In this document: in pieces, positions 63,501 through 64,000 of the stretch
Layout: each line of letters begins with the position of its first letter
Position numbering within the stretch: position 1 is the first letter of the stretch
Assembly (NCBI GenBank): GCA_026874595.1
Contig: CM049321.1
Span: 16,441,979-16,505,978, forward strand
Source: Sipunculus nudus
Taxonomy: Eukaryota; Annelida; Sipuncula; Golfingiida; Sipunculidae
Length of the DNA: 64,000 nucleotides
Reading direction: 5' to 3'
Notes under the pieces: model-generated
What the model was told of the DNA's origin: nothing
The model's input: the letters and a program-made list of their open reading frames with translations, nothing else
Databases searched by the model: none
Translations under genes and position numbers: made by a program

Positions 63501-64000
63501 ACAATTTATGTTTACTGTGCAAAGTAAAGAGGTTCCTGTGACAATTGAGGGGTGCCTGTAATTAGATGTTTTTGTAATTATAAATTTGTAAGTATAAAGC
63601 TTCAGCTTACCTTTCTGCTGGCTTCCAGTTTGACTTCGATATCACAGGTAGGCAGTAGATACAGGACCCCCAGAAGGGCATCATAGCTTTGCGCAGTATC
63701 TGTCAATGTAAAAAACATAGTATCACGTCTACAAGATGTACAGCATTCAACTTCAGCTGAAATTCTCAAATTTTGCAGACTGAAAATTGTCTTGCCTGAA
63801 GTTACAATAGGCATGTAAAATATAATAACATGTAAAATTAATAATAACAATAATGTTATCATACAGCTATCTCCAAAACTGATTTAATGACAGTGCCACC
63901 TACGGGGGATGGAATGAACTTCGAATTCCTGTTTACTCACCTGTCAAGAGGACCTGCTCCAGCATGAGTTTGGCCATCTCCATGGAAACCGGTTGACCAT
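409..64000 (-). CDS. NBEAL: Neurobeachin-like (NBEAL1/NBEAL2-type) BEACH protein, internal part of gene, 8 exons
   Basis: Partial gene, join of complement(409-593, 1682-1802, 2206-2331, 3697-3803, 59415-59547, 62006-62725, 63611-63699, 63941-64000). All exons are open, internal junctions are GT-AG, and phases agree throughout, giving about 513 residues. Family signatures as I know them from vertebrate NBEAL1/2: GWQEILARLF, then a variable Ser-rich linker, then SEELCQNLL and TGVEGSDQNAWK, LIEMMLHSSLQDL, and near the end LPNLPPTSMSPTFFDDF followed by YCQSEEW. This is the alpha-solenoid region upstream of PH-BEACH-WD40. Family knowledge: BEACH proteins are large scaffolds acting in vesicle and granule trafficking; NBEAL2 is needed for platelet alpha granules. 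Which vertebrate paralogue is closer cannot be settled here. The start codon and the BEACH/WD40 exons lie outside the window. Confidence 0.85.
602..750. repeat. 80-bp tandem duplication next to an acceptor
   Basis: Two copies with 80-bp period. Both contain GATATGTTATACACAGCAT and end in ATAAACTAATTTC (ending at 670 and 750). They differ by a few substitutions and in length of the T run. The first copy starts within 10 bp of the AG acceptor of exon 409-593, so the T-rich tract upstream of that acceptor is present twice. Confidence 0.75.
881..899. repeat. Perfect 7-bp stem hairpin beside the TIR element
   Basis: GTAGTCG (881-887) and CGACTAC (893-899) are perfect reverse complements around the five-base loop ACAAG. 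The hairpin ends two bases before the left inverted repeat at 901, so it may be part of that element. Confidence 0.7.
901..1503. mobile_element. Non-autonomous element with ~20-bp terminal inverted repeats
   Basis: The left end (901-921) and right end (1484-1503) are inverted copies, sharing TGTATCCGCC at the outside and CAGAGT at the inside with a small difference between. GTATCCGC also recurs at 1473-1480 and pairs with the right end (to 1502), forming a terminal hairpin. The interior is a diverged direct repeat of about 278 bp (TGCAAAATTT and GGCAGATA, then GTCAAACCACT, near 1059 and 1337) with perfect palindromes at 1015-1032, 1167-1178 and 1294-1309. It has no coding capacity. No target-site duplication is obvious, so the superfamily is unassigned. 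It is MITE-like. Confidence 0.6.
1682..1802 (-). CDS. NBEAL: NBEAL-like exon, 121 bp
   Basis: Phase 0 start, phase 1 end at GTAAGA. It encodes 40 codons including RLHMVIQTRATEKLQESCYL and INRILADALE. The RLHMLLQT and EEACYVL motifs of NBEAL proteins are recognisable. The acceptor used is TTTAAG, weaker than a CAG, but it follows a run of T on this strand (complement of the A run near 1820-1831) and is the one that keeps the frame. Confidence 0.82.
1803..2205 (-). other. Intron between NBEAL exons
   Basis: 403 bp of AT-rich sequence, including an A run near 1820-1831 that gives the T-rich tract for the acceptor at 1803-1804. I see no repeat or gene in it. Confidence 0.7.
2206..2331 (-). CDS. 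NBEAL: NBEAL-like exon, 126 bp
   Basis: Phase 0 at both ends, acceptor CATCAG and donor GTAAGT. It encodes 42 residues, including VIEDTMAILDLLDAW and EIRELEQLALEILLAF. The LLDxLxAW and LALxxLL helices correspond to the NBEAL segment that reads LLDRLGAW in vertebrates. It joins without a frame break to the exons on both sides. Confidence 0.84.
2870..3108 (-). mobile_element. tRNA-derived SINE-like element
   Basis: On the minus strand, beginning near 3108 with GGTCCC, there is an A-box-like TAGAGCACATGACTC (3083-3097) followed by a B-box-like GAGTTCAAATCCC (3053-3065), spaced as in a tRNA gene. The order resembles a lysine-type tRNA head, but stems are broken, so it is not a functional tRNA. 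A GC-richer body follows (GGTCGGCCCCACCCAGGG near 3015-3032). The low-coordinate end is uncertain; no poly-A tail is seen. tRNA-headed SINEs of the V-SINE/Deu type are known in molluscs; assignment to a named family is not possible here. Confidence 0.6.
3170..3300. repeat. Degenerate GGACTC/GACTCAG low-complexity repeat
   Basis: Repeated words such as GGACTCAGAC, TTGACTC, ACTCAGACCTG and GGACTCGGAAG. The register is irregular, so it is not a tandem array of fixed unit. A related stretch in partly opposite orientation lies at 3510-3640. Confidence 0.5.
3510..3640. repeat. Degenerate GGACTTGGACTCGGAC repeat
   Basis: Repeats of GGACTTG, GGACTCGG and TTCAGACTTG with irregular spacing. The pair with 3170-3300 could be the two arms of a decayed palindromic element, since GTGGACTC words are inverted between them, but the match is too weak to call ends. 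Confidence 0.45.
3697..3803 (-). CDS. NBEAL: NBEAL-like exon on the far side of the 55.6-kb intron
   Basis: 107 bp, phase 1 start (completing the Gly codon split across the giant intron) and phase 0 end at GTAAGT. It encodes GIGKQNMVDNATELVRLVYT followed by QLCLDYQVPKE. The acceptor has a clear T-rich tract ending TTTTCAG. A spurious open frame on the plus strand (3687-4241) overlaps it and is not supported. Confidence 0.82.
4160..4440 (-). repeat. Dispersed repeat with GACAGACA tract
   Basis: Read on the minus strand: a G-poor start near a C10 run (4421-4430 region), a GTCTGTTTGTCTGTC-type tract (about 4350-4385), then GGGATAACTTTGGTAAATA and a segment ending near CTAGCAGGGGACATATTAC. The layout, a short CTGT-rich tract against a conserved body, resembles the GGAC-tailed repeat at 60.8-61.7 kb. 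The ends are approximate and the family is unnamed. Confidence 0.45.
4564..4760. repeat. Degenerate left edge of the satellite
   Basis: The first copies carry changes hardly seen inside: ACCAACTTGATAGTATGAGG, GTGACAGACTTGTTAG, AAATTGCATCAAGG, GAATAAGTGG. From about 4760 inward, monomers become near-consensus. Confidence 0.85.
4967..5002. repeat. Example of the 36-nt stem-loop present in each monomer
   Basis: Arms CAAGGTCTGTGAATG (4967-4981) and CATGTCACAGACTTG (4988-5002) pair over 14 bp, with one unpaired G on each side (4970 and 4991), around the six-base loop TGTGGT (4982-4987). The spacer to the next hairpin is 17 bases (5003-5019). The same arms can also pair the other way around the 17-base spacer (for example 4935-4981), so two registers are possible. 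Confidence 0.85.
7665..16250. repeat. Higher-order segment, left copy of the 14,946-bp-offset duplication
   Basis: Matches 22611-31196 at a constant offset of 14,946 bp (282 monomers). Shared rare variants fix the alignment: CAGGGT at 8302/23248 and 13973/28919, CCTGTCACGG at 10341/25287, CAGTCTTGG at 15225/30171, AATCCAGG at 7666/22612. I noticed one substitution (C at 10593, G at 25539); a full comparison was not done base by base. Confidence 0.85.
13430..19970. repeat. Tandem pair of a 3,233-bp (61-monomer) higher-order unit
   Basis: Two adjacent copies with offset 3,233 bp, about 13430-16662 and 16663-19970. Shared rare variants: GAACGTG at 13511/16744, CAGGGT at 13973/17206 and 16305/19538, TTGAGAG at 14701/17934. 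The copies diverge near 19976, where GAACGTG is replaced by GAATGTG. Confidence 0.8.
22611..31196. repeat. Higher-order segment, right copy of the 14,946-bp-offset duplication
   Basis: Partner of 7665-16250. The match ends sharply at about 31197, where GAATTAAGG replaces GAATCAAGG and the sequence switches to a copy of the block 742 bp (14 monomers) upstream, which marks an unequal-exchange junction. Confidence 0.8.
31600..36900. repeat. Blocks at 1,431-bp (27-monomer) spacing
   Basis: The CAGGGT variant recurs at 31993, 33424, 34855 and 36286, and GAAGGTG at 31901, 33332, 34763 and 36194, all at exactly 1,431 bp. The content between the markers is not identical in each block: 34131-34763 carries the TTGAGAG and AGCTCTG set that is absent from 32700-33332. 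The same 1,431-bp step is seen at 6871/8302 and 19538/20969. Confidence 0.75.
39540..49609. repeat. Tandem pair of a 5,035-bp (95-monomer) higher-order unit
   Basis: Copies about 39540-44574 and 44575-49609. Shared rare variants at exact 5,035-bp offset: TATGATGATG 39616/44651, CAGGGT 41374/46409, GAATGAATGG 41706/46741, ACATGG 42946/47981, AATCCACG 43071/48106, CCTGTCACGG 43466/48501. Private differences are few: GAATTTGTGG near 44994 and GGCTATG near 41131 occur in one copy only. Confidence 0.85.
58735..59390. repeat. Degenerate right edge of the satellite
   Basis: Copies here carry private changes (CTTGAAAGTATG, GACCTGGTAG, GATGATTCAAGG, GGTTTTTGAATG, GTGGTGATGTC, GAATTGGTAGTC) and a 3-bp deletion near 58963-58970 (TATTAAGAATCAAGG), the only array indel I found. 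The last partial monomer stops at GAAGAT (59390), followed by GCTGCAG. Confidence 0.85.
59415..59547 (-). CDS. NBEAL: NBEAL-like exon immediately beside the satellite array
   Basis: 133 bp, phase 0 start after TTGGTAG and phase 1 end at GTAAGA. It encodes ERDQVLAAISY and then EELIRRLIEMMLHSSLQDL. This matches the NBEAL segment in which an ERGQV start is followed by an IKRSLLEMMLESAL-type helix. Its donor (59413-59414) lies only 24 bp from the first recognisable satellite base (59390), making this the exon most exposed to changes in the array. Confidence 0.87.
59549..59740. repeat. Diverged CCAAT-containing short repeats and TTTCATAT tract
   Basis: Words ACCAATAAGAAG, ACCAATGAGATAACAG, ACCAATCAGAGCACAG, GTCAATCAGAAAGCAG and ACCAATCAAGAAATAAC occur every 30-55 bp, each followed by CAGTATT- or CAGATA-like text. 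A TTTCATAT microsatellite-like run lies at about 59682-59720. Confidence 0.55.
60800..61700. repeat. ~302-bp dispersed tandem repeat ending in (GGAC)n
   Basis: CCACCAAATG starts units at 60818, 61121 and 61422 (periods 303 and 301). Each unit has AAGGTCACCCATCTTC, GATTTTGT, ATACATCTT, GGTGAATCCTTTT-like and GATATCCCG text. The first two end in GAAATTGTAGGTGG(C/T)GCC; the third is cut short by the GGAC tract. The tail after the tract includes AGCTTGGGTGACGACAATAG and ends near GGGCTGAGGGCTAAAA. Similar GGAC-tailed repeats are common in bivalve genomes (from general knowledge). Confidence 0.75.
61621..61652. repeat. (GGAC)n microsatellite
   Basis: Eight perfect GGAC units, preceded by ACGGACGCC and followed by AGCTTGGG. 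It marks the end of the repeat body at 60800-61620. Confidence 0.95.
62006..62725 (-). CDS. NBEAL: NBEAL-like large exon: conserved GWQ and VEGSD motifs flanking a Ser-rich linker
   Basis: 720 bp, 240 codons, phase 0 at both ends. Acceptor CAG|GTG; donor AAG|GTGAGC. Residues 1-31 (VLSLLF, GWQEILARLF) and about 198-240 (GLGRWLSKDE, SEELCQNLL, TGVEGSDQNAW) are conserved in the NBEAL family. Residues about 32-195 are a low-complexity Ser/Asp/Asn/Pro linker with many SP and RxxS sites (for example KRRSWSG), probably disordered and open to phosphorylation (inference). The raw open frame extends on both sides (61940-62920), but those ends are intron read-through and are not counted. Confidence 0.88.
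62726..63610 (-). other. Intron between NBEAL exons
   Basis: 885 bp of AT-rich sequence. A short fragment AGCGCCACCTAC at 62860-62871 matches the end of the GGTGGCGCC-type repeats elsewhere in the window. I see nothing else. Confidence 0.7.
63611..63699 (-). CDS. NBEAL: NBEAL-like exon, 89 bp
   Basis: Starts in phase 1 after a CAG acceptor and ends in phase 0 at GTAAGC. It encodes 29 full codons plus the split Asp codon, with the run ALLGVLYLLPTCDIEV and then KLEASRK. The text after the acceptor and the next exon (VLSLLFSKPN) join as one helical repeat, as in the NBEAL solenoid before the GWQ motif. No alternative frame stays open across both junctions. Confidence 0.8.
63700..63940 (-). other. 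Intron between NBEAL exons
   Basis: 241 bp, donor GTGAGT and acceptor TTGACAG, joining a phase 1 codon. It contains a GTGCCACCTAC fragment near 63893-63903 like the repeat ends named above. The open frame at 63602-63862 is the exon plus read-through into this intron. Confidence 0.7.
63941..64000 (-). CDS. NBEAL: NBEAL-like exon (5'-most in window, partial)
   Basis: Reads GQPVSMEMAKLMLEQVLLT in the frame that joins the next exon; the other two frames do not join to it in phase. It ends in phase 1 at a good donor, GTGAGT (63935-63940). The helical leucine pattern suits the alpha-solenoid. The exon is cut by the window end, so its true 5' boundary is unknown. Confidence 0.75.

Overview
The window is eukaryotic and intron-rich. 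It holds one recognisable gene, and most of it is a single tandem satellite. The exon peptides match the NBEAL1/NBEAL2 (neurobeachin-like BEACH protein) family. The introns carry a tRNA-headed SINE-like element, GGAC-tailed dispersed repeats and palindromic GGTGGCGCCACC repeats. Together these suggest a lophotrochozoan, most likely a bivalve mollusc. The organism call is inference; the gene family call is well supported.

Gene: eight exons lie on the minus strand, so the 5' side is at high coordinates: 63941-64000 (runs off the window), 63611-63699, 62006-62725, 59415-59547, 3697-3803, 2206-2331, 1682-1802 and 409-593. Every internal junction uses GT-AG and all phases agree (1,0,0,1,0,0,1). 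Together they give about 513 uninterrupted residues of the helical region that precedes the PH-BEACH-WD40 part of the protein. The start codon lies beyond position 64000, and the BEACH and WD40 exons lie beyond position 1.

Satellite: the intron from 3804 to 59414 is 55.6 kb long. About 54.8 kb of it (4564-59390) is one head-to-tail array of a 53-bp monomer, roughly 1034 copies, all in one orientation. Nearly the whole monomer can fold: two 15-base arms pair over 14 bp around a six-base loop, followed by a 17-base spacer. The core keeps exact 53-bp register over at least 39.5 kb. It is built from layered recent duplications, with offsets of 14,946, 5,035, 3,233 and 1,431 bp, all exact multiples of 53. 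Both edges are more diverged. The array comes within 24 bp of the 5' splice site of its intron.

Other introns: 594-1681 contains a 0.6-kb element with terminal inverted repeats and large palindromes. 2332-3696 contains a tRNA-derived SINE-like element and degenerate GGACTC repeats. 3804-4563 contains a dispersed repeat ending in GACA-rich sequence. 59548-62005 contains about 2.6 copies of a roughly 302-bp repeat ending in a (GGAC)n tract. I see no second gene, no RNA gene, no CRISPR array and no intact transposase.
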